Made by a program: the position numbers and the translations under genes. The notes under the pieces are model-generated. The model worked only from the letters and a program-made list of their open reading frames with translations. It was not told the DNA's origin and did not search any database. A stretch of 64,000 nt of DNA from G963676655 sp963676655. Its GTDB lineage: Bacteria; Verrucomicrobiota; Lentisphaeria; Victivallales; Victivallaceae. Below, piece after piece: positions 52,341-60,848 of the stretch. The stretch spans positions 3,844,001 to 3,908,000 of the forward strand of contig CAXXKX010000003.1 of NCBI GenBank assembly GCA_963676655.2, written 5' to 3'. The stretch's first letter is position 1; every line of letters begins with the position of its first letter.

Positions 52341-53423
52341 GAAGTGTGTTAAATTATGGAATCTGAAAAACAGGGAGTTTTGTTTATGTCGAAGAATAAA
52401 ATCAGTCCGAAAGATAAATTACGTATCGTCCTTGAAGGCCTCAGCAACAAACGTCCTTTGGCCGAGATTTGCACCGATTACGGCATTTCGCAGTCATTAT
52501 ATTATCAATGGCGGGACAAGTTGCTTAACGATGGAGAAAAGGTGTTTCAGCGCGGCGGAGTGGACAAGGAGCAGCAACGGCTTGAGCGTGAAAACAAGAA
52601 GCTTAAAGAAACCGTCGGCGAGTTGACCATCGAACTAAAAAAAAACGATTGGTAAAGACGCGGAACCGTGTCGAGTCCGAGGCCAACCTTGCTTTATTGG
52701 AAATTATTCGCGCGGTCAAGATGGAGCATCCGTTTTGGGGATATCGGCACGTCTGCGCCTATATTCGTTATCATCATAAGCTGAAAATCAACCGTAAACG
52801 AGTTTACAGGCTTATGAAGAAGTTTGATTTGACGGTTAAAAAGAATGAACGATTGCGAGCCAAGAGGACTCCTTTAAAGGAAAAGATACGTACCCTGGAA
52901 CCAAATGACGTCTGGGGGACGGACATGACTAAAATCATGATACCTGACTTTGGTTGGGCGTATTTGCATGTGGTCCTTGATTGGGGCAGCAAGATGATAG
53001 TCGGTTTTAGTTTAAGTGAAAGAAGCAAGACCGAGGATTGGCTGGATGCCCTGAATATGGCTGTGAACAACCAGTTTCCAGAGGGAATTAAAGAGCGCAA
53101 ATCAGCGACCACGGTTGTCAGCCGACTTCAATTCGTTATGCTCAAGATGATATTCTTTATTCAGGTGTTGTTACGGAACCCTAAGGGCAATGCTGATACT
53201 GAGCGGGTAATTCAAAGAGGATTTAATTTATCCCAACGAATTTTCCTCTATCAATGTAAGAAAGGCATTAGTTGTTTGGGTGAAAAAGTATATGAATTTC
53301 CGCATTCTTCATTGGGTTACGTTCATATGATTATCAGTGGTGGAATTCTGCATCAAGGGCAGCGTGATATGGAACACAAAACTCCATTAAATCGCAAAAG
53401 CTGGTTTTCTTCCACTTTTACGT
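52337..53423 (+). mobile_element. Degenerate IS3-family insertion sequence
   Basis: About 1.1 kb with the IS3 layout: a short HTH gene, a run of nine A residues (52637-52645) where a -1 frameshift would join it to the second frame, and a DDE-type integrase frame. Ends are approximate: TAAGAAGTG at the left and CACTTTTA at the right are possible remnants of terminal repeats. No target duplication could be identified. The integrase frame is broken, so the copy is probably immobile. Confidence 0.75.
52386..52655 (+). CDS. IS3-family OrfA
   Basis: An 89-residue HTH protein: ISPKDKLRIVLEGLSNKRPL and CTDYGISQSLYYQWRDKL form the helix-turn-helix, followed by a leucine-zipper-like helix ERENKKLKETVGELTIEL. 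ATG 52386 follows AGGGAG. The frame passes through the A-run at 52637-52645, where a -1 shift would read on into OrfB. Confidence 0.85.
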   Translation: MSKNKISPKDKLRIVLEGLSNKRPLAEICTDYGISQSLYYQWRDKLLNDGEKVFQRGGVDKEQQRLERENKKLKETVGELTIELKKNDW

Positions 53424-53425
53424 AA
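52649..53425 (+). pseudogene. IS3-family OrfB (integrase), frameshifted
   Basis: HPFWGYRHVCAYIRYHHKL and NDVWGTDMTKIMIPDFGWAY (first catalytic Asp) are typical of IS3-type transposases. The second Asp region is out of frame: in the third reading frame near 53100 it reads SDHGCQPTSIRYAQDDILYS, while the listed frame reads an unrelated stretch. The frame is regained at NPKGNADTERVIQR, which carries the catalytic Glu, and parts after it are again missing until FPHSSLGYV. At least two frameshifts or deletions are needed to explain this, so the protein is inactive. Confidence 0.85.
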
Positions 53426-53426
53426 T

Positions 53427-54128
53427 GCTGCCCTTGACAAAAGGGGAGCATTACATGCTATTTGCATTACATCTGTTTTTTTTCTATCGTTTTTGACCAC
53501 TTTTTCTATCAAAAAGATTGCCCTTACTTTGCTTTTGTCTATTTTGGGTGTGATTGTTATTGCATTTGCAATGAAAACATTAATCGAAAGGTTTACTAAA
53601 GCGCCTCCACAATCAGCGACCTATCGTATTATTCTTGCGAAAGCGGCTTGTAATATGGCGAACTCTCATCCTCTTGGCGTAGGACTCAACAACTTTGGCT
53701 TAAAGGTAAACCCGCCATATAAATTTGAAACAATTTTGGATCGCCGCAGGCATTGGTTTCCTGCTGGAATTGTTGAAACTGTATATTTGTTGATTGCGGC
53801 TGAAACAGGATGGATTAATCTTTTTATTTTTTTATGCTGGATCTGGGGGTTCTTCGGACGGAATTTTTTGAACTTTTTCAGATATCAGGGGGTGCAACTG
53901 CAATATGTGCCAATTGCATTAGTTGGAGCTTTGCTTGGGGTCTATATTGAGTCTGTTTTGGAATGGGTTTTGAAGCAGACCAGCAATTATTACCAATTGA
54001 TGATTTTGTTCGCGATAATCTCTGCAATGACAATTCGGTGGCGGGATGAACGAGCCGAAAAGAGTAAGCAGAAGTTACTGGAAAAAGAGGAACAAACTGG
54101 AGCAGATAATCAAATTGTAACTGCTTGA
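53427..54128 (+). pseudogene. O-antigen polymerase/ligase gene, 3' fragment
   Basis: This open stretch encodes the C-terminal half of the Wzy-like protein whose 5' half ends at 52340. In frame from the IS junction it reads AALDKRGALHAICITS, then further membrane helices, the periplasmic segment ANSHPLGVGLNNFGLKV, and a hydrophilic tail ending EEQTGADNQIVTA. A TTG at 53493 could restart translation, but a half polymerase is unlikely to work. Confidence 0.8.
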
Positions 54129-54241
54129 GCAGATGATTATAATAAATAATTATATTAATTGATTGTATTAATGGAATTGTTTTTACCTTAAGTTGATGAT
54201 TTAACAAAATTGAATTAATTCTACAATTATTATATATACAA

Positions 54242-54274
54242 AAAGAGCAATTCACTACATCGCCTGCTCTTTTA
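54242..54274. terminator. Bidirectional terminator
   Basis: AAAAGAGCA (54242-54250) pairs perfectly with TGCTCTTTT (54266-54274). The A-rich and T-rich ends make it usable from both sides, for the EPS operon and the converging acyltransferase gene. Confidence 0.75.
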
Positions 54275-54282
54275 AAATTTGA

Positions 54283-55302
54283 TTATATTGTGTGTTTTAG
54301 TAAGGGTAATTTAGACATCCCCCAAACGGCAAGATAAGAAATGATAAAAACAACAATTGTTTCAATTGGAACTTTCCATATTACACTGTAACTGGAAGCT
54401 TCCACTAATATTGTATTCAGTAATTTTATTACTGCAGGATGTATCAGGTATATGCCTAGCAGCAGATTATTTGAGTTTGAAATAAATTCATTTTTTCGCT
54501 GGAAAAACTTTAGTTTGCCAAATAGAATAAATACGTATATAGAGAAAATCAAAGCAGTGAAGCTACAGGGGGCAAATACATAATAGGCTGTACCAGCTCC
54601 TTTGTAATGCTGAATTATGGCGCCCGCCAAAATCATTATTACATAAGAAATTCCTATTGTCGATATGACTGTTGTTTGGCTAAATTCATCTGCAATATGG
54701 TATTTAAACAAATAATATCCCAGAATAAAATACGGAACATAGCTAATAGATTCAGATATGAATGATCCCACGCTTCCATAGATAAACCATGATAGAAAGA
54801 AATTTATTAACATCAACCCTAGACTAAGATAGAGAAACCTTGTTATCTGCTGTTTATTCATTGTATCTACGAGTCGCTTGATAAACGGTGCAAAAAGGTA
54901 AAGAATTGCTAGAACGAACATGAACCACATGTGATAATATGGTCTGCCGGCAAGAGTATTTATTACCATTTCCTTTATCGTACCAGAGTTTAATTTTGTA
55001 AAATTAAAATTAATGTTGAACAGTAAATAGAAAATGGTCCAGAAGCATATCGGGATTAATATTCTATTGGCCCTTTTATAATAAAATTCCTTCGTTTTAA
55101 GTGTATTGTCTGAGGTTAGTAATAACGCTCCACTGATCATAATAAATACTGGAACACCCCAACGGCCGATGCCGGAATAGCAAAATGATGTCCACCAAGC
55201 AAAACTTTGTTCTGTTGAATTGATTTGCGCAAAAACGGCGACATGCAAAAGGACAATGAAAAACGCGGCAATAAATCGCATCCAACTAATCCAATGGATC
55301 AT
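54283..55302 (-). CDS. Acyltransferase family 3 membrane protein
   Basis: A 339-residue polytopic protein of the acyltransferase-3 (OafA/WecH-like) family with about ten helices. The N-terminus WMRFIAAFFIVLLHVAVFA has the catalytic-region His after the first helix; RWGVPVFIMISGALLL and YYKRANRILIPICFW are family blocks. It would O-acetylate a surface glycan, plausibly the product of the convergent EPS operon. It ends 10 bp before the terminator stem. The following isochorismatase-like gene lies just upstream on the same strand. Confidence 0.9.
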   Translation of the reverse strand: MIHWISWMRFIAAFFIVLLHVAVFAQINSTEQSFAWWTSFCYSGIGRWGVPVFIMISGALLLTSDNTLKTKEFYYKRANRILIPICFWTIFYLLFNINFNFTKLNSGTIKEMVINTLAGRPYYHMWFMFVLAILYLFAPFIKRLVDTMNKQQITRFLYLSLGLMLINFFLSWFIYGSVGSFISESISYVPYFILGYYLFKYHIADEFSQTTVISTIGISYVIMILAGAIIQHYKGAGTAYYVFAPCSFTALIFSIYVFILFGKLKFFQRKNEFISNSNNLLLGIYLIHPAVIKLLNTILVEASSYSVIWKVPIETIVVFIISYLAVWGMSKLPLLKHTI

Positions 55303-55311
55303 AATTTTTCC

Positions 55312-55860
55312 CTATTTAATCAGTTTTGAGATTTCCCGGAATGCCGGATGTTTGGAGTCTCGCATCAGCATAAATAATATCGATTCAGTCGGCAGAACCG
55401 CGGCTCCGGCCTGTTGCAGTTGCGCCAACGCCATTTGACAGTTTTCTGTCCGGCGCGAACTGACCGTATCCGCCAGGATTATTATTTCAAAGCCCTTATT
55501 CAAGGCATCCAACGCGGTTTGGAAGACGCAGACATGCCCTTCGATGCCCATTAAAATTAATGTCTTGTAAGGCTTGTGCTGAATTGCTTTGTTGAATTCC
55601 GGTTCACCCAGACAGGAGAATGTGATTTTCTCGATAACCGGCGTTTTTTCAGGGTAAAGCTCTGACAGTTCCGTAACTGTATTACCCAGCCCACGGGGAT
55701 ATTGTTCGGTCACTATAACATCCAGCTTGAGCAGGTCGGCAGCTTGTAGCATAATTTTAATACGTTCACAGATCGCCGGTCCTTCGGCCATTGCCCCGAT
55801 CAGTTTTTCCTGTACGTCTACCAGAACCAGGGCGGTTGAAGCCAATTTCGGAAAATTCAT
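55312..55860 (-). CDS. Isochorismatase-family hydrolase
   Basis: A 182-residue cysteine-hydrolase-fold protein. The triad is visible: Asp in LVLVDVQEKL, Lys in PVIEKITFSC and Cys in GIEGHVCVFQTALDAL. It resembles the YcaC/nicotinamidase-like group without a clear substrate. The start ATG is at 55858-55860 with AGGAG upstream. It lies 12 bp after the sugar-isomerase-like gene and 9 bp before the acyltransferase gene on the same strand. Confidence 0.9.
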   Translation of the reverse strand: MNFPKLASTALVLVDVQEKLIGAMAEGPAICERIKIMLQAADLLKLDVIVTEQYPRGLGNTVTELSELYPEKTPVIEKITFSCLGEPEFNKAIQHKPYKTLILMGIEGHVCVFQTALDALNKGFEIIILADTVSSRRTENCQMALAQLQQAGAAVLPTESILFMLMRDSKHPAFREISKLIK

Positions 55861-55872
55861 ATAAACTCCTGA

Positions 55873-56745
55873 TTAATCATTAAACTTAGTGAAAGGAGCG
55901 CAGGATCCAGCCGGGGCCGCTTCCGCACAGGCTTTCAGGAAGGCTATTTCCTCCCGTATTTCACGCAGATATTCGGTGGTCACAAACTCCTCCATGGAAA
56001 TCCAGCCGCTCCAGTTGACGCATTTCAGCGCAAAGAATACCTCGACCCAGTCAACCAGACCCTGATCGATAAAGGTTCTCTGGTATTTCCATTGCACCCG
56101 GGTAGGTTGGCCCACTTCCGGGTAGACAGCATTCATTTCATATTTGAGATTCTTGGCATGGACATAAGCCAGATGTTCGCCAATCAATTCGCAGGCGCCA
56201 CGAGGTCGGACAAAACCCTCAAGAACGGTATTGGCCGCGTCGTAGATCGCCCCGACGCAATCCGGGTCCAGTCCACGCATTAACTCATATATTGCCCAGG
56301 GGGAAGCCGCGACGCTGCCGCCATGCATTTCCAGTACATATTTTATGCTGTATTCTTTTGCCAGTCCGACCAGCATTTCAAGCCCGTTTCGGGTTTTTTC
56401 CACCAGCTGCATGTAAGTATCCGGCTGATGCATGGTTTCGTCGAAATTATAGCCGAACCAGGGATGGGCCACGCGTAGTGTTTTGCCGCCGCGTCCCGCG
56501 ACGGCTTCGCTCCATTGCCGCATCAAATCTTCTTTCCAGAGCTGGCCGGCATTCAGATACCCCATGACTTCCAGTCCGGCATCCTCGGTAATCTGCTGCA
56601 TTTCTTTCGCCTGTGCCGGGGCTTCTTCAAGCGGGCCGAGGCCCCACTCGATGCCTTCGGCTCCGGCTGCTTTGCAGAGTTCGACAATTTCCCGGATTGA
56701 AAACTTGTTTCTGATCGAATTCGTATTTACCGAATATTTGAACAT
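55873..56745 (-). CDS. Sugar-phosphate isomerase/epimerase-like TIM barrel
   Basis: A 290-residue xylose-isomerase-like barrel. Typical segments are AEGIEWGLGPLEEAP, YVLEMHGGSVAASPW (metal-binding Glu), GAIYDAANTVLEG (Asp) and the late WISMEEFVTTEYLREI (Glu). These bind one divalent metal and act on sugars or inositols. No signal peptide. Start is ATG at 56743-56745; the argS gene lies upstream on the same strand, 28 bp away. Confidence 0.88.
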   Translation of the reverse strand: MFKYSVNTNSIRNKFSIREIVELCKAAGAEGIEWGLGPLEEAPAQAKEMQQITEDAGLEVMGYLNAGQLWKEDLMRQWSEAVAGRGGKTLRVAHPWFGYNFDETMHQPDTYMQLVEKTRNGLEMLVGLAKEYSIKYVLEMHGGSVAASPWAIYELMRGLDPDCVGAIYDAANTVLEGFVRPRGACELIGEHLAYVHAKNLKYEMNAVYPEVGQPTRVQWKYQRTFIDQGLVDWVEVFFALKCVNWSGWISMEEFVTTEYLREIREEIAFLKACAEAAPAGSCAPFTKFND

Positions 56746-56773
56746 GGTGAATATCCTTATCCGTATTGTGTAG

Positions 56774-58567
56774 TTACATTGCTTCAGGAACTTTTATCGT
56801 CAGGGCGCCCAGACCGTCGGCCAGAACGTCGCGAACATTCAGGCAAAGGGCCAGTCTTGCTTTTGACTGGGCTTCGTTATCGGCGTCGAGAACTGAACAT
56901 TCTCCGTAAAAACGGTTGAATGCTTTGGCCAGATCCAGCAGGAACGTAACCAGGGTCGAACAATCTTTTTTGGCCGCCGCCGCCTGAAGCGTCGCCGGAT
57001 AATATGAAGCCTGAATCGCCAGCGCCTTTTCTGATGGTGCGGTTAACAAGGACCAGTCAACGTCGGCATCCGGGGTCAATCCCTTGTCGGCAGCCTTGCG
57101 CATGATGGAGTTGATCCGGGCACAGGCATATTGGACGTATGGCCCGGTATCGCCAACAAACTTCACTGAGGCTTGCGGGTCGAACATCATGGTGGTTTTC
57201 GGGTTGAACTTCAAGAGCATGAATTTCAGCGCTCCCATGCCGATGATGGCTGCACGTTCTTCCAGTTCTTCTCCGGTCAGGGATGGATCACGCTCGAGCG
57301 TTGCCTGCTTGGCGAGTTCGGTCATTTCGGCAAAGAGGTCGTCTGCGTCAACGACGGTGCCTTCACGACTCTTCATTTTGCCGGTCGGCAGATTGACCAT
57401 ACCGTAAGCCATGTGGTACAGGTCATCGGCCCATTCGTACCCCATTTTCTTGATGATCGCGAACAGCATCTTGAAGTGCAGTATTTGTTCGTCGCCGACG
57501 ACCCATACTTGTTCCTGGGGTTTATAGTCCTCATATTTTTTGAGGGTGGTGCCGATGTCCTGAGTAATGTAGACACTGGTTCCGTCGGACCGCAGGACCA
57601 CTTTGGGGCCCATCTTGCCGAGATCAGCAATTACCGCGCCGTCATCGCGTCGGGTAAATACGCCCTTTTCGAGTCCTTCGGCGATCAGGTCCTTGCCCAG
57701 TAGATAGGTTTCGCTTTCCAGATATGTGTGATCGAATTTGATACCCATGGTATCATAAGTCTGGGCGAATCCGGCAAACACCCATGAGTTCATGGTCTGC
57801 CAGAGTTGACGTACTTCAGGTTCGCCGGCTTCCCAGTCCTGCAGCATTTTCTGAGTTGCCTGACCGATCTCAGTTTCAAGGAACAGGTCTTCATCAGATT
57901 TATCCGCCAGTTCCGGTTTTGCCTTGCGCAGCTCATCAAGTTGCTCTTTCAACGCGTCATTGTACTTGACATAAAAGTTCCCGACCAGATGATCGCCTTT
58001 GATGCCGGTTGATTCAGGTGTGACGCCGTTGCCGAAACGCTGGTACGCCAGCATGGATTTACAAATATGGATACCCCGGTCATTAACCAGGTTGATTTCG
58101 ATGATATCATGACCGACCCGGCGCAGCAGAGCCGCCAGACTCATGCCCAGCGTATTGTTCCGGACATGTCCGAGGTGCTGAGGTTTATTGGTGTTCGGCG
58201 CGGAATATTCGATTAGAATACGACGGCATTCGGCTTTCGGCAGTTTTACCGAATTGTCGAGATCGCCGATGATCGCGGCGGTATCGCGCATGACGGCGGC
58301 CGGGGTTAAAGTAATATTGACGAAAGCCTTGATTTTTTCAGCTGAAGCCACATCTTCGTGATTGTGCAGATATTCCGTCGCCGCGTCGGATATTTTATCC
58401 GGGGACGATTTAAGATCACGGGCCAGTTTGAAACAATTAACGGTCAAATCGCCTTCCATATTCTGAGGACAGATTTCGGCTTCAATGGCCCAGTCGTCAT
58501 TAACGTTGGCCTGTGGGAAAATTTCGGGCAGAGCTTTGCCCAGATCGCTGATACATTTAAACTTCAT
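56774..58567 (-). CDS. argS: Arginyl-tRNA synthetase
   Basis: A 597-residue class I synthetase. The N-terminal Add-1 domain (~1-110) leads to EYSAPNTNKPQHLGHVRNNT, containing the HIGH-type motif as HLGH. The KMSKS-type motif is GKMKSREGTVV. The C-terminal anticodon-binding domain has YVQYACARINSIMRKA and ends KAFNRFYGECSVL. It attaches arginine to tRNA(Arg). It ends 28 bp before the next gene, and manA is 31 bp upstream. Confidence 0.96.
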   Translation of the reverse strand: MKFKCISDLGKALPEIFPQANVNDDWAIEAEICPQNMEGDLTVNCFKLARDLKSSPDKISDAATEYLHNHEDVASAEKIKAFVNITLTPAAVMRDTAAIIGDLDNSVKLPKAECRRILIEYSAPNTNKPQHLGHVRNNTLGMSLAALLRRVGHDIIEINLVNDRGIHICKSMLAYQRFGNGVTPESTGIKGDHLVGNFYVKYNDALKEQLDELRKAKPELADKSDEDLFLETEIGQATQKMLQDWEAGEPEVRQLWQTMNSWVFAGFAQTYDTMGIKFDHTYLESETYLLGKDLIAEGLEKGVFTRRDDGAVIADLGKMGPKVVLRSDGTSVYITQDIGTTLKKYEDYKPQEQVWVVGDEQILHFKMLFAIIKKMGYEWADDLYHMAYGMVNLPTGKMKSREGTVVDADDLFAEMTELAKQATLERDPSLTGEELEERAAIIGMGALKFMLLKFNPKTTMMFDPQASVKFVGDTGPYVQYACARINSIMRKAADKGLTPDADVDWSLLTAPSEKALAIQASYYPATLQAAAAKKDCSTLVTFLLDLAKAFNRFYGECSVLDADNEAQSKARLALCLNVRDVLADGLGALTIKVPEAM

Positions 58568-58598
58568 GTGAATTGTATGTCCGGTTTATTGAATATTA

Positions 58599-59609
58599 TT
58601 ATAATGAGGTCCGCACTACGGAGGTTTCGCCTTTTTCGAGCGGATTGATTTGATACGGTCCGACCGCGGCCGGAATCAGACAGGTGGTTGCCGGCGGTAG
58701 TTCTATCCTCTCCTGACTCAGACATTGAATCGAAACGGGGTTGTTGATTGCCGTAATCAAATGAAAACTGCTGGTGCTGCCGGTATCGTCGCGCCACGGT
58801 TCAACCAGTCTGAGGTCATCGACCTGGAAGAACGGGCAGCGATTGACTACCGCGAATTTGCGGTTGCGGTCAACTTTGTCGGAAACTCCGGCGATTCTGG
58901 GCGAGGTCCGGTCCGTGAAGTTAATTGATTCAAGCGCTTTTTCCACATGGAGTTCACGTTGTTTGCCATGCTGGTCCACCCGGCCCCAGTCACTGGCCCG
59001 GTAGGTTGTATCACTGTTTTGCTGAACTTCCAGCAGCAGATTTCCCGCGCCGATCGCGTGCAGAGTGCCGGAAGAGATAAAATAAGCATCGCCGGGGATA
59101 GACGGAAATACCTGTAAATGATCCTCAACTGCTTGCGAACTCAGGTTTTCCACGATCATGCGTTTGGTGGCTGAAGCGCTGATCCCCGCCATGATTTTGG
59201 CGCCGGGTTCGGCTTTGATTATATACCACATCTCGGTTTTCGGTTCCGCGCCGCCGCCGATCCTGCGACAGGCTTCCTTGTCAGGGTGCACCTGTAATGA
59301 GAGTCTTTTTTCCGCATCGATCAGTTTGACCAGCAGCGGAAACTTGCCGCCGGCAAAATTCGATCCAACCAGCCCCTTGCCGTAATGTTCGATCAAGTCC
59401 CGGATCGTCGCTCCGGCCAATGGTCCGTTGATGACCACACTTTCTTCGCCTTCACGATCGACCAGTTCCCATGATTCGCCAATCGGCAAATCCGATTCAG
59501 GCACATCCCGGCCCGGCAGTGCCGCTAATTTTTTGCCGCCCCACATCCGCTCCATGTATATCGGTTTGAACAGCAGCGGATACAACTGTGATTTATCCAC
59601 GTATTCCAT
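58599..59609 (-). CDS. manA: Mannose-6-phosphate isomerase
   Basis: A 336-residue type I phosphomannose isomerase (cupin), converting fructose-6-P and mannose-6-P and so feeding mannose into surface glycans. Zinc ligands are in the blocks LSLQVHPDKE (Gln, His), PKTEMWYII (Glu) and SGTLHAIGAG (His). The N-terminus PLLFKPIYMERMWGGKKLA is typical of the short bacterial form. The start ATG at 59607-59609 has AAAAGGTG upstream. Confidence 0.95.
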   Translation of the reverse strand: MEYVDKSQLYPLLFKPIYMERMWGGKKLAALPGRDVPESDLPIGESWELVDREGEESVVINGPLAGATIRDLIEHYGKGLVGSNFAGGKFPLLVKLIDAEKRLSLQVHPDKEACRRIGGGAEPKTEMWYIIKAEPGAKIMAGISASATKRMIVENLSSQAVEDHLQVFPSIPGDAYFISSGTLHAIGAGNLLLEVQQNSDTTYRASDWGRVDQHGKQRELHVEKALESINFTDRTSPRIAGVSDKVDRNRKFAVVNRCPFFQVDDLRLVEPWRDDTGSTSSFHLITAINNPVSIQCLSQERIELPPATTCLIPAAVGPYQINPLEKGETSVVRTSL

Positions 59610-60022
59610 AATTTCACCTTTTTAGATAGTTTATTGAAAATCGCAACTCAGTAACTTACCGCAATAAACACCAATATGCAACCTGAAACGGAAATTCGAT
59701 GCGGCTTTTTTATCCGTACTGCCTAAGTATTTTCTCAAGCTCAAAAAAAGAAAAAATCTGCGAAGCAGTATAATCGCCCCGCGTCGTACATGGGCGTGGT
59801 TCAGCGACGAACCGCTTAATACTGTACACTTAATAAAGTTGAGCATTACTTTTCGGTTGGTTTTCAATCTGAATTATCCTAAAAACCGCAGTTGAAATTA
59901 CGCCGTAAATAGATCTGTTCTTTGGATGTTATATTAATCACTGGACTTACCTTAATAGTCTATCCTAAATGACGATGGTTGGGTAAAGCATTAATAGCAA
60001 GTGTATTGTGATTTTTTAATAG

Positions 60023-60035
60023 TCAATCCGTCTGA
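60023..60035 (+). repeat. Dispersed CCGTCTGA repeat, copy 4
   Basis: TCAATCCGTCTGA. Here CCGTCTG (60028-60034) also pairs with CAGACGG (60044-60050), so the repeat is one arm of a hairpin. Confidence 0.5.
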
Positions 60036-60263
60036 TCGTAGTGCAGACGGGACGTCCGCGTTCCCAGGGAAATTCATTCCTGGCGTTTTTGTTAAGTGAA
60101 CGGTATTAGACGAACCGTTGGTCGCCATAGCGGCGGTCATGCCGTACGCTAAGTTGGCAAACTTTGTTGGCCGCTGTAACCTCCATTCATCCGGAGCGAT
60201 GTGATTGGAAAAGTGATTTGAGCTTTTTCAATTACGTTTGAACGTATGATGGAAGCAGGTTTA

Positions 60264-60294
60264 GCCTCGCGAAAAAACTGAGGCAGTATTTTTT
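60264..60294 (+). terminator. Terminator-like stem upstream of the secreted protein gene
   Basis: GCCTC (60264-60268) pairs with GAGGC (60280-60284); T-run 60289-60294. Confidence 0.45.
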
Positions 60295-60395
60295 ATCCGG
60301 TTTTTCTTGAAAAAACAGTTAAGACGTTATAGTATAGCTTTACGGAAAAACCGTGTATTTCGCAATAACCGTAAAATGCAGAAAAGGAGCAAGTC

Positions 60396-60848
60396 GTGAA
60401 AATCTCAAAAATTATCGTAGCTGTCGCTATGTGCTGTTTTGCCGGAGCCGTTTTCGGACAGGTCAAAATTACTGATCTGACAAATAAGGCAAAAGTTACC
60501 AGTCTTAAGGCCAAGGCTGATCGAACCACTCCCTATACAGTTAAGGCTGTACCCAAGGAACTTGAGGGCCTTCAAGCGGTTTATGTTCCGCGTGGAAACT
60601 CACAAAAAGCAGGCACCGGATTCAGTTTCAAAGTTGATGTGCCGGTAACCGTTTACTTGCTGGTTGATGCCCGGCCGAAACTGAAATTCGACGGCTGGAC
60701 GAAGACAAAACTCAAAGCATCATGGCTTGCTGGCGGCAAATCCTATAATGATGTTATTTATACTAAAGATTTCCCTGCAGGAGTCATTAAAATCGATGCT
60801 AATCCTAAAGCTTGCATTCCTCACCTGGCTGTTATCAAGAAAAAATAA
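60396..60848 (+). CDS. Small secreted protein of unknown function
   Basis: A 150-residue exported protein. The signal peptide is MKISKIIVAVAMCCFAGAVF with cleavage before Gln. The mature part is rich in Lys, Val and Thr; VPVTVYLLVDARPKLKFDGW and late KDFPAGVIKIDANPKACIPH suggest a small beta-sandwich. I do not recognise the family. It starts with GTG 60396 behind a strong AAAAGGAG site. It converges with the GH116-type gene, whose last codon abuts its stop. Confidence 0.75.
   Translation: MKISKIIVAVAMCCFAGAVFGQVKITDLTNKAKVTSLKAKADRTTPYTVKAVPKELEGLQAVYVPRGNSQKAGTGFSFKVDVPVTVYLLVDARPKLKFDGWTKTKLKASWLAGGKSYNDVIYTKDFPAGVIKIDANPKACIPHLAVIKKK

Larger units (their letters stand above)
60023..60294 (+). 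ncRNA. Structured intergenic RNA candidate
   Basis: Consecutive perfect short stems are CCGTCTG/CAGACGG (60028-60050), CCAGG/CCTGG (60064-60083), AACGGT/ACCGTT (60099-60119), TAGCG/CGCTA (60128-60151) and CTCC/GGAG (60181-60196). A terminator-like GCCTC/GAGGC stem (60264-60284) is followed by AGTATTTTTT. I cannot match it to tmRNA, RNase P, 6S or a known riboswitch. It could be a leader of the following gene or a free RNA. Confidence 0.35.
59610..60395. other. Gene-free, hairpin-rich gap
   Basis: No gene is supported over ~780 bp. Several short open frames here lack ribosome-binding sites. It contains the fourth CCGTCTGA repeat (60023-60035), a series of hairpins at 60028-60196 and a terminator-like stem at 60264-60294; these last are listed separately as a structured-RNA candidate. 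Confidence 0.6.

Noticed and set aside
60023..60294. tmRNA, RNase P RNA or 6S RNA in the 60-kb gap
   Set aside because: The conserved cores (tmRNA tag and CCA end, RNase P P4 sequences, 6S central bubble) could not be found.
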